64,000 nt of DNA. Source: Allomesorhizobium sp043769475. Lineage in GTDB: Bacteria > Pseudomonadota > Alphaproteobacteria > Rhizobiales > Rhizobiaceae. Positions 53,016 through 63,050 of this stretch are shown one piece after another. The stretch is taken from contig NZ_CP171728.1 of assembly GCF_043769475.1 (NCBI RefSeq), positions 248,001 to 312,000 of the forward strand. The letters run 5' to 3'. How positions within the stretch are numbered: position 1 is the stretch's first letter; every line of letters begins with the position of its first letter. The notes beneath the pieces are model-generated. The model saw only the letters and a list, made by a program, of their open reading frames with translations. It was not told where the DNA came from and searched no databases. The position numbers and the translations under genes are program-made.

Positions 53016-54407
53016 TCGGGATTATCCGGATTGGCGCGCACTTCCCGGCCCGGCGCTGCTCATGCCGTTTTGGATGGCGGTCTAAGGACTACCTGTTCTT
53101 CGAATTTCTGCGGGATAGCATTCACGCTGCTCAGACAAGCCACACGTTTCGATTCGTTTCCAGCCGATCAGAGGATAAAGTCGCTTTGGCCCAGACTGGA
53201 AACATTGCTCACTGTAATCATGAACTCTGCCGTCGAAAGAACCCCGTCTGTATCGGCCAGAACGATAACGTCGCTGCCGGACTGATACCAAGTGATGCTG
53301 TTGGCCTCGACGTATTGACCCGCTTGCTGACCGCCCCAATTGAACACTTGGTCGATATCTCCCGAAGCGATTCCGGAAAAGTCAAATTTGTCCTGACCAG
53401 AGACAAAGTTGTTGATTGTGTCGCCACTATCCCTCACATCAATGAAATGAATCGTGTCCAGCACGCCGTCTCCTGATGCAGCCCCGTCATTCGCGTCGAT
53501 AATGTCGGCACCGTAACCACCGTAAATATTATCTCCGGCTGAATTTCCGACAATGATGTCATTCCCCGATCCACCATAGATTGCATCCGTGCCGTTGCCT
53601 CCGGTCATCGTGTCATTGCCGGACCCTCCGTACAGTATGTCGCCCCCGTTTTGCCCGTTGAGGGTGTCGTCATCAGCGCCGCCATATCGAGTTGTATTGG
53701 CATTCCCGTCGTTGATTACCTGTGTGCCTGCCGAACCAAGATTGTCAAAGTCGTTTGTATCGCCAGTGCCCGTGAATACAAGCGGTAGGCTCGCATTAAT
53801 CGCGTCGTTGCTGCCGGTGATGGTGACCGTCACCACCTGCGCGGTGCCGTCCTCCGAGTAGACCGTGAACGTGTCCTGCAGCGGCGTGCTCGTCTGGTTG
53901 AGAGCGTTGACCGCCGCATTGTCGTTGTCGAGCGTGTAGGTCCACACCCCGGCCGCCGTCATCGCATAGGTGCCGTAGCCGTTGCTGGTGGCCGCACCCG
54001 CCGCCACCGCCTGGAAGGCGTCCGCCGCATTGTCGACGTCGGTCGCAAGCAGGTCCCCTGTCGCCGTGTTCACAACCGCGTCCTCATCGACCGCGCCGGT
54101 CGAGGTGCCCGTGATCACCGCCGCGTCGTTTACTGCTGCCACTGTGAACGACTGGGCCGCAGCGGACGAACCACCGTTACCATCTTAACAAAGTAGCTCA
54201 GTCCGACAACGCCGTTAAAATTCACATCCGGCGTGAAGGTCCAGGTGCCATCGCCATTGTCAGCCAGGGTGCCATTTGTCGCGGAAAGACCAGAGATACC
54301 GAGTATGTCGCCATCGACGTCGGTAAAGCCGGCCAGCAACTCAGCAGCACTGATCGTATAGTCAGTGTCCTCGATGCCATCCGCCATGATTGTCGGGGCC
54401 CAGTTAG

Positions 54408-55338
54408 AGCCTGAATCAAAAAGGATGTTTTGATATCAAGCTCTTGCGAGCCTGCGTGTGAGCAGGCGAATGTGGGCGACGTATAACCAGGCTTCTGCGG
54501 AGGCGATGGATTTCTCCCAGTCCTTAGCCAGCCTGCGGCATCGCCCCAGCCATGCGAATGTGCGCTCCACGACCCAGCGGCGCGGCAGGACCTCGAAGCC
54601 TTTGGCTTTGTCCGTCCGCTTGACGATCTCCAGGGTGAACGTGCCGATCTTTTGCATCGCGCCCTTAAGCTTCGGCCCGGCATAGCCGCCGTCGGCGAAG
54701 ACGTGTCGCAGCCACGGCCAGCGTTCGAGAATGGTCTTGAGGGCAGCCGGTGCGCCGTCCCGGTCCTGGATATCGGCGGCATGGACGACGAGACCGACCA
54801 TCAGCCCGATGGTGTCGACAACGATGTGACGCTTGCGCCCGTTGATCTTCTTTCCTGCGTCGAAGCCCCGAATTCCGCCGCTTTCCGTGGTCTTGACCGA
54901 TTGGCTGTCGATCACGCCCGCCGTCGGACTCGCTTCCCGACCCTCGGCCTCGCGCGCCGCCATGACGAGGCTGTTGCTGATGGTCCGCAACAGGCCCTCC
55001 TCACGCCAGCGATAGAAGTACTTCTGCACCGTTGAAAAGGGTGGGAAGTCTTTCGGCAGCAATCGCCACGCGCCGCCCGACGAGGCGAGGTAAAGAAGTG
55101 CGTTCACGACCTCGCGCAGGTCCGTCTTGCGCGGCCGGCCGATGCGGTTCGCCGACGGCATCATCGGCGCAATCAGCGCCCACTCCGCATCGGTCAGATC
55201 GCTTGCGTAACGGGCGCAACGCCGCTCATAATGCGCACGGGTGATTTCAGTCCAGGCCATCGTGATCTCCATCGAATCTCGCAAATCCGACGGAATCACA
55301 ACCTGCTGAAATCACTCAACTCTTTTTGGAACGGACAC
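54408..55338 (-). mobile_element. IS5-family element with TTAG target duplication
   Basis: 931 bp flanked by TTAG on both sides (54404-54407 and 55339-55342). The imperfect terminal inverted repeats share CAAAAAG and TGAT-x-TCA-x-GC at the same spacing. It is inserted in the VCBS/RTX gene and is a different IS5 lineage from the two other IS5 types in the window. Confidence 0.85.
54436..55260 (-). CDS. IS5-family transposase (single-frame type)
   Basis: 274 residues from MAWTEITRAHYERRC; GGAGATCACG precedes the Met. An N-terminal DUF4096-like region (YASDLTDAEWALIAPMMP) precedes DDE residues in AGVIDSQSVKTTESGG, HVFADGGYAGPKLKGAM and the Glu in RRWVVERTFAWLGRCRRLAKD. No frameshift is needed, so it is likely active. 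Confidence 0.92.
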   Translation of the reverse strand: MAWTEITRAHYERRCARYASDLTDAEWALIAPMMPSANRIGRPRKTDLREVVNALLYLASSGGAWRLLPKDFPPFSTVQKYFYRWREEGLLRTISNSLVMAAREAEGREASPTAGVIDSQSVKTTESGGIRGFDAGKKINGRKRHIVVDTIGLMVGLVVHAADIQDRDGAPAALKTILERWPWLRHVFADGGYAGPKLKGAMQKIGTFTLEIVKRTDKAKGFEVLPRRWVVERTFAWLGRCRRLAKDWEKSIASAEAWLYVAHIRLLTRRLARA

Positions 55339-55837
55339 TTAGTTCCGGAGCGTCGTTGACGCCGTTTAGGGTGATGGTGACCTTCGCGGTACTGTAGGCG
55401 CCGTTCGCCATCTTCGCCGTATAATAAAACGTGACGATCGTTTCCTCGCCCTCGCCCAAGGTATCTCCAAGGGCGCTCGCGTCGAAATGGATTGTTCCGT
55501 CTGAATTCACCTGGATTTCGATTGGGCGATCCAACTCGGCACCGTTGATGTCATTGGTTATGGTGTCGGCCAGTTGGGTCAGCTCGGGTTGTGTCGGGAT
55601 GCCGTCCGAAACGCCGATGAGCTGCGCCGACCCGGGATCATTTCCCAGAACGTTAAGGTCGCCCTCGACGCCGCCCGTTCCTTCGCTGTCACTTAACCAG
55701 CTATAGTTGGCATCCGTGAAGGAATCATCCTTCGCAGCGTTGTTGACAAGCGAGACCCTTACGGTCGTTTTAGCAGCCATGATTGTTCCCCCCAGGCGAT
55801 CCATCGCCATGTACGTCAGCAGCACTTGGCCGCCCAT

Positions 55838-56362
55838 TGAGCTGGGCCAGTGAAGTGGTTAACTTATGAGAGACGCCCCTAGCCGCATGCCTGCGACCAG
55901 TTGTTGCCCATTTACCCCATTAATAAAACGTTAACACACAGTAATGTGCTGCAGAAGCGCCATTTCTGGCACATAGTTAAGTTCAACTCTGGATGGTGGT
56001 GCCGCTGCTTTATTTAAAGGCGAGCACGGGGCCGAGTATGAAATACCTCACAAAATTTGGAGGCGTTTGCTCAAAAGACGACACAAAGAACGGAAGAAGT
56101 GATGGACGACAAACGCTTTTCAGAACCTGTGCGACTGCTTATTGAGCCGGCAGGTTCGACACAAATCAGCTCCGCTTGGGAAGGCGTCGAGTGTCTTCAC
56201 TCAAGCTGGCCCTCCAAACGCGGTCGAGCTTAGCGCTCAGCAGTTCGTTCATGCCTTGATATGCTCGACGGTCTCAGGCCGGTCCCGAGCGCTCGACGCG
56301 CCTTTGCGAGAACAGCAAAGAAGCCGGCGTTCTGGGCAGCGCGTGATCGATGGGGTGGCGCC
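55838..56362. other. Intergenic region upstream of the VCBS/RTX gene, no gene seen
   Basis: About 525 bp. The part next to 55860-56060 is AT-richer and likely holds the promoter of the leftward VCBS/RTX gene. No operator recognised. Confidence 0.4.
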
Positions 56363-56461
56363 ATGATCCAACAACTCACGGCTTGGGCTATGTTCGCAGT
56401 TGCCACCGGAATCACACTTGGAATTGCAGTGGGCAATCTGCCGATGGCAACGAAAGGGTGA
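56363..56461 (+). CDS. Possible 32-residue membrane peptide
   Basis: MIQQLTAWAMFAVATGITLG followed by IAVGNLPMATKG: one hydrophobic helix with a basic tail. No clear ribosome binding site (GGGTGGCGCC upstream). Could be chance. Confidence 0.25.
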   Translation: MIQQLTAWAMFAVATGITLGIAVGNLPMATKG

Positions 56462-56589
56462 GCTGTCGGACGTCGCCATCGACCGCAAATGGCTGCACCA
56501 AGTGGCGCTTCCAGGCGATCTCTGTGTCATGGCAAATTACAAGATCCTGCATGGATTCTGCCGCGGCCTATCCGTTGCCCCGCGCGGCG

Positions 56590-56766
56590 AAGCGTGACGG
56601 CAGAATGGCCGAACCCTGGCTGGACCCGGCAACGCCCGCCGCCGAGGCGAAGGCGCTGCTCGGGCGGAACCTTGGCCGCGAGCTGCAGTTCGTCCGCGTC
56701 GGCCGTGAGGTCAATCAGGCGAAGTTCAAGGGCGAAGAGTGCATCAGGCCGGTCAATCCGCTATGA
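56590..56766 (+). pseudogene. C-terminal fragment of an SOS-response-associated peptidase (SRAP)
   Basis: The frame ending at 56766 reads PWLDPATPAAEAKALLGRN, then ELQFVRVGREVNQAKFKGEECIRPVNPL, the tail of YedK/HMCES-type proteins (WLD-P-x-T, V-x-R-x-VN). The catalytic Cys2 start and most of the domain are missing. The stop overlaps the next gene start (ATGA), the usual pairing for this family in Rhizobiales. Confidence 0.6.
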
Positions 56767-56958
56767 GTGACGAGCGGCCCCTGACGATAGCGCCGAACGC
56801 AGAGCTGGCGTCGCCGAAGAAAATAGAAGCGCACTGGTGCGATCACCCCGGCTGCCGGCAGTGGGGCTGCTTTCGGCTTCAACGGCCGCTACGGGACAAG
56901 CTGGTTTTGCGGAGACCACCGCGCCGAAGGCGATCTGATCATTCCCCGCACGCAATGA
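56763..56958 (+). pseudogene. Small zinc-finger-like companion of SRAP, frameshifted
   Basis: MSDERPLTIAPNAELASPKK, then HWCDHPGCRQWGCF; after one base FGFNGRYGTSWFCGDHRAEGDLIIPRTQ to TGA at 56956-56958 in the next frame. The joined protein has CDHPGC...WFCGDH, a plausible zinc site. The shift is at GGCTGCTTTCGG. Confidence 0.6.
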
Positions 56959-56961
56959 GGT

Positions 56962-57303
56962 TCAGCGCTTTTCGGCCTCTGCAGGCGCGCCTTCCAGGGC
57001 GTCCCAGACAGGGTCGGGGTCCAGCAGCCCCTGATCATCATACCACTCGGTGAGCGCGTCCAGTTCCGCCTCAGAGAGGCCGCCGTGTTCGAGATGCGCC
57101 GCGAAAAGATGCGAGCGGCTCTTTCGAAGCAGCGCCGCCAGCGCCTCGGCGTCCTCCCGCGTTGTCTCAGGCGTGAGCCGCAGCCCGAAAAACTTGCCGA
57201 GCAAGGATCGAAACATGCCGTCGAACTGGATGCAGAGCTGCCCGTCGACCATCATCTTAACGATTGGCTCCATAGGCAGGTTGTCAGTCGGCATCTCCTT
57301 CAT
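56962..57303 (-). CDS. Hypothetical protein
   Basis: 113 residues from MKEMPTDNLPMEPIVKMM. Contains FDGMFRSLLGKFFGLRLTPETTREDAEALAALLRKSRSHLFAAHLEHGGLSEAELDALTEWYDDQGLLDP, a helical acidic protein. No family recognised. An in-frame upstream extension lacks coding character. Confidence 0.5.
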   Translation of the reverse strand: MKEMPTDNLPMEPIVKMMVDGQLCIQFDGMFRSLLGKFFGLRLTPETTREDAEALAALLRKSRSHLFAAHLEHGGLSEAELDALTEWYDDQGLLDPDPVWDALEGAPAEAEKR

Positions 57304-57545
57304 GGCGTGAACATAAACGGAACAAGCGTTCGAGTCCAGCATGTTCGGAACCAAACGAAGCACGCCTTGGTTGGGGCAGCATCGGTTAAGGAAAGCGCAC
57401 AGTAACTGAAGGACAGCACTGGCCACGTAGCGGACTATCGAGCGTTGGCAAGTGCAGGCATTCCGGCTGCGTCACCATCGCAATGAACTTTCGGGAAGGC
57501 GAACTTCTGATCCATCGCTACTGTCAGAGATCCATGCGAACCTGC

Positions 57546-58322
57546 TCAACGGGCCGAGAGAGGAGTTTCAATAAAAATCTGGCTTTCGTTCGCATAAAAG
57601 AAGTCACCGGGCCGCAGGTCCCTCGCTCTCCGCTCCAGATACTCCAGATCCACTTGGTCTCCCGAACTCGTTATGATCTGCTCCATGCGGCGCAGTTCTT
57701 CGAGAAGCTCGGGGTCGTCATAACTTGCCTCGCGCGAAATGATCATTGCGTCGCGGGGATTGTCATCCGTTTCATCTGCAAGCGAGGTGGCGTTACCGCC
57801 TTCGCTGCTCACGTCGAATTCCATCGGCGTTGCGCTGCTGTTCGCCTGCACCTCGACTTCGAAGACGCACCTGTCGCCGCAATTGCGGCCCGGGATAAGC
57901 TCGACCCATTTTGGCCCGGCGAGATAGACGGCATAGTACATGAGTTTTGCTTTGGGGATCGGAATCCCGAGTTCGCGCAACGCGTCGTAGAATACTCTGT
58001 GGGTCGAGCGCCAACTGCGGACATGACGGCCGCAATAATGGTCGTGAATCACCGCGGCCTTTATAAAGGAAGGATCGAACGGCGAGCCAATGAAAGGCTG
58101 GGCCCATCCTGGTATGGACGCGCCATCGGTTTGATTCTGCGCAGCTGCCTGCCAAGCAAGACCGGTTGGATCGATGTATTTCAAGTCATAGCTGAGAGTG
58201 CAAAGCTGCTGCTGCTCGCATCCCGCGGGCAGAAGCTCCAACTGACCGACAAAGTCGGCCGTTGCAGGTCGAGGCGCCAAGGCGAACGCCAACACGATCC
58301 CGATCGGGTAGTAGGTACGCAT
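57546..58322 (-). CDS. Exported DUF1353-family protein
   Basis: 258 residues from MRTYYPIGIVLAFALAPRPATA, a signal peptide. The DUF1353 core reads TDGASIPGWAQPFIGSPFDPSFIKAAVIHDHYCGRHVRSWRSTHRVFYDALRELG, with the HDHYC and DALRELG motifs of the family, then CGDRCVFEVEVQ and a helical C-terminus. DUF1353 proteins are of unknown function and occur in phages and bacteria. The export signal and added C-terminal 100 residues set it apart from the short phage forms. Intact frame. Confidence 0.8.
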   Translation of the reverse strand: MRTYYPIGIVLAFALAPRPATADFVGQLELLPAGCEQQQLCTLSYDLKYIDPTGLAWQAAAQNQTDGASIPGWAQPFIGSPFDPSFIKAAVIHDHYCGRHVRSWRSTHRVFYDALRELGIPIPKAKLMYYAVYLAGPKWVELIPGRNCGDRCVFEVEVQANSSATPMEFDVSSEGGNATSLADETDDNPRDAMIISREASYDDPELLEELRRMEQIITSSGDQVDLEYLERRARDLRPGDFFYANESQIFIETPLSAR

Positions 58323-58560
58323 AGGCTTACATCCTTTTCCGCAAGTCTGGCTGCCCTGCAAACGGAGTACATCCTGCTCTAAAGGTCTCCCGCTGGCAAC
58401 AAGTCTGCTTGCACTGACGGGCGGCAGTCCAGCTCATGTGGCGCTCAACCCGAGCCGTGAATTGTAGACGGTCGCCTTTACTGTTACGCTAAGGCTGCGG
58501 AAGGAGCGGTGATCGCGAAACCACGATGCGTTTGCCGGCCACACGCTCCGGGAGGACAAA

Positions 58561-60752
58561 TTGAGACACATTGTGGCAACGACGATTGGCCTCGCTGTGG
58601 CGCAGTTCGGCCTCGGAAGCGCGGCGGCTCAGGAAGGCGGGACGATTTACCAGATTCCGCTGAAGAGCGGAGTGCTCGCGCCGGAACCGACAACGAAGAG
58701 TCCGCCGGCAGTGGAGGCCCTTCCACTGGAACTGGACGACCCCACGGCCGCGGCCCCAACGGCACGTGCCGAGGAGGCGCCCGCCAACGGGGACCCGCCT
58801 GTCGAAACACGCGCTACGAAACGCATGATCATCCAGTTTGAGCGATTACCATCGACCAATGAAATTGCCGAATTGAGGGGGCGCGGTGTCCGCCTCCAAG
58901 ATTACATCGGCGGCTTCAGCTATCTCGCGACAGGTGACGCGGCGGCCGCCGATAGCGTCGAGCAGTCGGAAGACAATATCCGCGCGATACAGCCCCTCCT
59001 CCCGTCACAGAAGGTTCACCCGGATCTCGCAAGAATCGGGCAAGAAGAGGGAGATGGTGATAGCGCCGAACCGGCCACTGTAACGGTGCAGCTTTTTGGG
59101 GACGCGGACTTGAAGCTCACGGTGGATGCGATTCGAGGCATGGACGGGGAAGTCGTGGAAAGCAGCAGGGCCGCCCGTTCACTCGTCGTGAGACCCCTGC
59201 CGCTGAAATCAGTAACCTCGCGGGGCTCGATGAGGTCAAGTTCATAGAGCCCGCACCGCCGCCGCGTCAGCAGTTCAATGATGGCGTTCGGGAGAGCACC
59301 GGCGCGGCGAAGGCCGAATCCGAACTTAACCTGATCGGGAAGAACATTCGCATCGGCATCTGGGACGGCGGCGTCGTAGCCGGCTCGCATGGCGACTTCA
59401 CCGGCCGGCTTACGGTTGCTGAACCCACGGCGCGCGTCAGCTCACATGCGACGCATGTGGCGGGAACCCTGGCCGGCGACGGCTCAGGCAGCTTACGCGA
59501 GGAGATCGGAATAGTACCCCTGGTTTTGAGTAGCCAGGCTGATGCCGCCATAGATGCGGCGGCGACGACGGAGGAGCTCCGGGCCCAGCCCGCGGCAGGC
59601 GAGGAAACCCTGCAGGAAAAGCTGCGATCCACGCTGACGGCATCGCCCGCGCAATGGCGCGGCGTTGCTCCAGGCGCGGCGATCATTTCATATTTTTGGG
59701 ACCAATCCGCGGACGATCACGAAGCGGCAATTCGAGATGAACAAATCAGATTGTCTCAGAATTCATGGGGCTTCGCTGTCGATTCCGCCCGCGGCAATTG
59801 CAGTCTGTACGGCGACTATACCGTCGATGCAGCCGCTTATGATCGCATTGTCCGAGGGCTGTTCGGGAAGCCGCTGCCAATCGTTTTCGCGGCCGGCAAC
59901 GAACGCAACGATAGCGACTGCGGAATGAGCGCGAACCCGCCGTTCGAAAATTATGCCAACATCACCCCACCACAGACCGCCAAGAACGTCATCACCGTCG
60001 GCGCGATAAACTCGGACGATGCGCTCATCACGGAGTTCTCCTCGTTCGGGCCAACCGATGATGGCAGACTGAAACCGGATCTTGTCGCGGCGGGCTGTCA
60101 GAGCGGCGACGATCAGGCCGTGACCTCGACGGTGCCGGTCAACGACTATGATGGAAAATGTGGAACATCAATGGCAGCGCCTGCTGTTTCAGGCGCCATC
60201 GCGCTTTTGATGGAAGCCCGCGACGCGGCCAGCGACAGCAGCAGCGAGAAAGACCTTCACCCGTCGAGCTATCGGGCGCTGCTAATTCACGGAGCGCAGG
60301 ATATTGAGCAGATGGGCCCCGACTATGTCAGCGGTTATGGGCGACTTGATATTATGCGTTCGCTGAAGCTCCTTGATGACAAGGCTTTGACAGAAGGCGA
60401 AATCGAGGAAACCGATCAGAAACGCGTCGCCATGCTCGATGTGCCCCCCAACGCTAAGAAGCTGAAAGTAACGTTAGTATGGGATGATGAGCCTGCATCC
60501 CCGAACGCTTTGATCTCACTTGTAAATGATCTTGATCTGCGCCTGGTATCGCCTGTTCAGGAACCGGCCAAACCGTGGGTACTCGATCCCTCCAAGCCTA
60601 AGGAGCCTGCGACTAGAGGTTTGGATCGCATCAACGTGGTCGAGCAGGTGGAGGTTGAATCTCCAGCAGCCGGTTCTTGGTTGGTCGAGATTGCAGGCTT
60701 CGCAGTGCCAGTTCCACCACAGGCGTTCTCGCTGATGGTATCCATCGAATAG
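58561..60752 (+). pseudogene. Subtilisin-like (S8) serine protease, one frameshift
   Basis: Start TTG 58561, with GGGAGGA upstream, gives a signal peptide (MRHIVATTIGLAVAQFGLGSAAAQ) and an I9-type or similar pro-region to about codon 220. One shift near 59200 then moves to the frame ending at 60752. There the triad is present: Asp in IRIGIWDGG, His in VSSHATHVAGTLAG, Ser in KCGTSMAAPAVSGA, with Asn in IVFAAGNERNDSDCG. A C-terminal P-domain-like beta region follows. All catalytic residues remain, so correction of one base would give a full secreted protease. Confidence 0.85.
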
Positions 60753-60780
60753 TTGGGTCTAGCGCCGCCCACAGCTTTGA

Positions 60781-61870
60781 CATGTTTGGATGCCCGGGGA
60801 GCGAGGACCGGATTGCAGCTATGAACTAGCAGCAGCCTTGAACCCTATCCTGCGGCACCTCTTCGAAACAGTCGTGGAACGCTGCTTGAGCGAAGGCTTG
60901 GTCGGCGGCGAAGGGTTCGCGGTGGACGCCAGCCTCATCGCGGCCGATGCCAACAAACACGCTCCATCCCGGGCAACGAGTGGCGCAGCGACAATCTTGG
61001 TGCCGGTCGAGCGGTGCGCGAGTATCTCGCAACCCTGGATGATGCCGCTTTCGGGGCGGCCAGTGAGGTCACGCCGAAGTTCATCTCACCCTCCGATCCA
61101 GCGGCACAGTGGACCGGAGCGCACAAGGGTCATGCCTTCTTTGCCTACGCGACCAACTATCTGATCGATACCGACCATGGCGTCATCCTGGACGTAGAAG
61201 CCACCCGCGCTATCCGGCAGGCAGAAGTGGGAGCGGCGCGCACCATGATTGACAGGACCGAGGACCGCTTCGGCCTGAAGCCAGCGTACCTGGCCGCCGA
61301 CAGCGCCTACGGATCGGCAGCGAACCTCGCCTGGTTGGTCAAGGAACGGGAGATCGCGCCGCATATCCCGGTGTTCGATAAGTCCAACCGCACGGACGGC
61401 ACTTTCTCGCGCGCCGACTTCACGTTCGACCCGGACGTGAACGAATACACCTGCCCGGGTGGCAAACGGCTGGTGCAGTTCCGGCGCAGCTACAAGACGC
61501 CGCGCACAGGCATCACCAGTGCGGGCACGCGGCTTTACCGCGCCGGACAACACGACTGCAAAGTCTGCGAGCTGAAGCCGCAGTGCTGTCCGAATATGAC
61601 CTTCCGTAAGATCACCCGAGATCTGAACGAGGATGCCCGCGATGTCGCCAGAGCAATTGCCGAGACGCCGGAATATGAGCGGTCCGCCATCGACGGAAGA
61701 CGGTCGAGATGCTGTTTGCGCATCTCAAGCGCATCCTGCGCCTCCGACGTCTGCGACTGCGCGGTCCCTCAGGCGCGCGCGACGAGTTCCTCCTCGCAGC
61801 CACCGCCCAGAATCTCAGAAGATTGGCAAAGCTCCGACCACCGGCCGGGCCGATGATCGCTACCATGGCG
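60781..61870 (+). pseudogene. IS1182-type transposase remnant
   Basis: An early fragment (about 60795-60990) reads LNPILRHLFETVVERCLSEGLVGGEGFAVDASLIAADANKHAPSR. After a shift, 61014-61700 gives MREYLATLDDAAFG, AQWTGAHKGHAFFAYATNYLID, LAADSAYGSAANLAWLV and HDCKVCELKPQCCP (the Cys cluster typical of the family). Further shifts precede an HLKRILRLRRLRLRGPSGARDEFLLAATAQNLRRLAKL-like end. The N-terminal 100-plus residues are missing. Non-functional. Confidence 0.8.
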
Positions 61871-62186
61871 TAAAGGAGGGTAGCCGCCGCCGCTAAACGA
61901 AACTGCAGGTATTAGAACCGAAAACTGCGGCCAATCTGGCCGGATTGATCCGACCAAGAGCCATCCTTCCGTCCTGGCAACGACTAAATCAACAATATCA
62001 GGCGCGAAGCAGCCATTCACTGTGCGAAAGACAAAAGTAGCCTTCGGGTCAATTTTCGTCGTAGAACGCCTAGTCGGGAGTGCGTCGGATCGAGGAAATC
62101 GGCTGGTGCGCCGTGCTACGCTCGCCAGTGACCGGAAGACAAACGTATTCAACGACTTATAAGTTGCTTCTCAATCGCTTGTGAGC
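61871..62186. other. Intergenic stretch, no gene seen
   Basis: About 315 bp between the IS1182 remnant and the recombinase palindrome. Nothing supportable. Confidence 0.35.
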
Positions 62187-62212
62187 AAACTGCAAACGGT
62201 GGTTTGCAGTTT
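62187..62212. promoter_or_regulatory. 26-bp palindrome upstream of the serine recombinase
   Basis: AAACTGCAAAC-GGTG-GTTTGCAGTTT, 11-bp perfect arms, ending 22 bp before the recombinase ATG. It could be the recombinase crossover/binding site or an autoregulatory operator. Confidence 0.6.
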
Positions 62213-62234
62213 GAACACCCCCGGGGGTGAACGG

Positions 62235-62630
62235 ATGAGCAGCGCGATTGCCTACTACAGAGTGTCGACCCAGCGGCAGGGCCGTTCAGGTTTGGGCATC
62301 GAAGCACAGATGGCGGCAGTGGCCCGCTTCGCCGATGCGGAACGCATGACCATCCTGCACGAGTTCACCGAAATCGAGACCGGCAAAGGAACGGATGCAC
62401 TCGCCAGGCGCCCTCGCTTGGCAGAAGCGCTTGCTGCTGCGAGGAAGGAGCGCTGCCCGGTGATCGTTGCCAAGCTCGATCGGCTCTCGCGCGATGTGGC
62501 CTTCATTGCCGGACTGATGGCCAATCGCGTGCCCTTTATCGTAGCTGAGCTCGGTGCGGACGCCGATCCTTTCATGCTCGAACAACCGCGGCGTCCGAAC
62601 CGCTCGCGACGGCCGGCGGCAAGTCTCTAA
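62235..62630 (+). pseudogene. Serine recombinase (resolvase) with C-terminal region deleted
   Basis: MSSAIAYYRVSTQRQGRSG (Ser nucleophile in YRVST), then EFTEIETGKGTDAL, CPVIVAKLDRLSRDVAFIAGLM and VPFIVAELGADADPFML. Next it jumps to a GAACAACCGCGG segment that in the paralog encodes the far C-terminus (NNRGVRTA), here out of frame. The helix E and DNA-binding part between is deleted. The stop at 62630 is therefore premature; the natural end lies near 62676 in another frame. Confidence 0.8.
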
Positions 62631-62639
62631 CGTCCGCAA

Positions 62640-63050
62640 CCTGCTGGCCCGCCTGCCCAGGAGGCCGCTTTTATAAGCGGGAATATCCTTAACTACCGTC
62701 GCAACATCCCGGATTGCGTGGTGGGCAAAAAAGGGTGGATCGCCCCGGGGACGCGCATCGTGCGCCGAACCACCCGTCCCCGATGGACACAATCCTGCGC
62801 CCCAATTGTTAAGCAAGGATTCTGGCTCTCACTTGTGGTCGCGTTGGCGACGCAACCGTTGGAGTCAACGAGGCAACGAGGCTGACAAATTCGCCTAGAA
62901 AGCTTGGCACCGTACCTGCGCGAGGCATTCACTGGGCGGTTGATGAGTGAACCAAGGGGTTGCCACTGGTTCAGCAACGAAAGCGCTTTACAATGGTCAT
63001 TTTTGCGCATTCAATCCAATTGGGAGCGTAATACTTTCCAGGAGAACGTC
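62640..63050. other. Intergenic stretch, no gene seen
   Basis: About 410 bp; contains the out-of-frame end of the recombinase up to about 62676 and otherwise nothing recognisable. Confidence 0.35.

Larger units (their letters stand above)
53168..55837 (-). pseudogene. VCBS/RTX repeat secreted protein split by an IS and frameshifts
   Basis: The N-terminal piece (55837 to about 55340): MAAKTTVRVSLVNNAAKDD, then VNSDGTIHFDASALGDTL and ITLNGVNDAPELS, a cadherin/VCBS-like repeat. The IS5-family element at 54408-55338 interrupts it. Beyond the IS: MADGIEDTDYTISAAELLAGFTDVDGDI and DGTWTFTPDVNFNGVV, a shift near 54185, then another VCBS repeat (AVDEDAVVNTATGDLLATDVDN) and six or so RTX repeats (GGSGNDTMTGGNGTDAIYGG), ending LGQSDFIL. 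One further single-base loss lies beside the IS. The intact form would be a type I-secreted adhesin-like protein. Confidence 0.85.
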
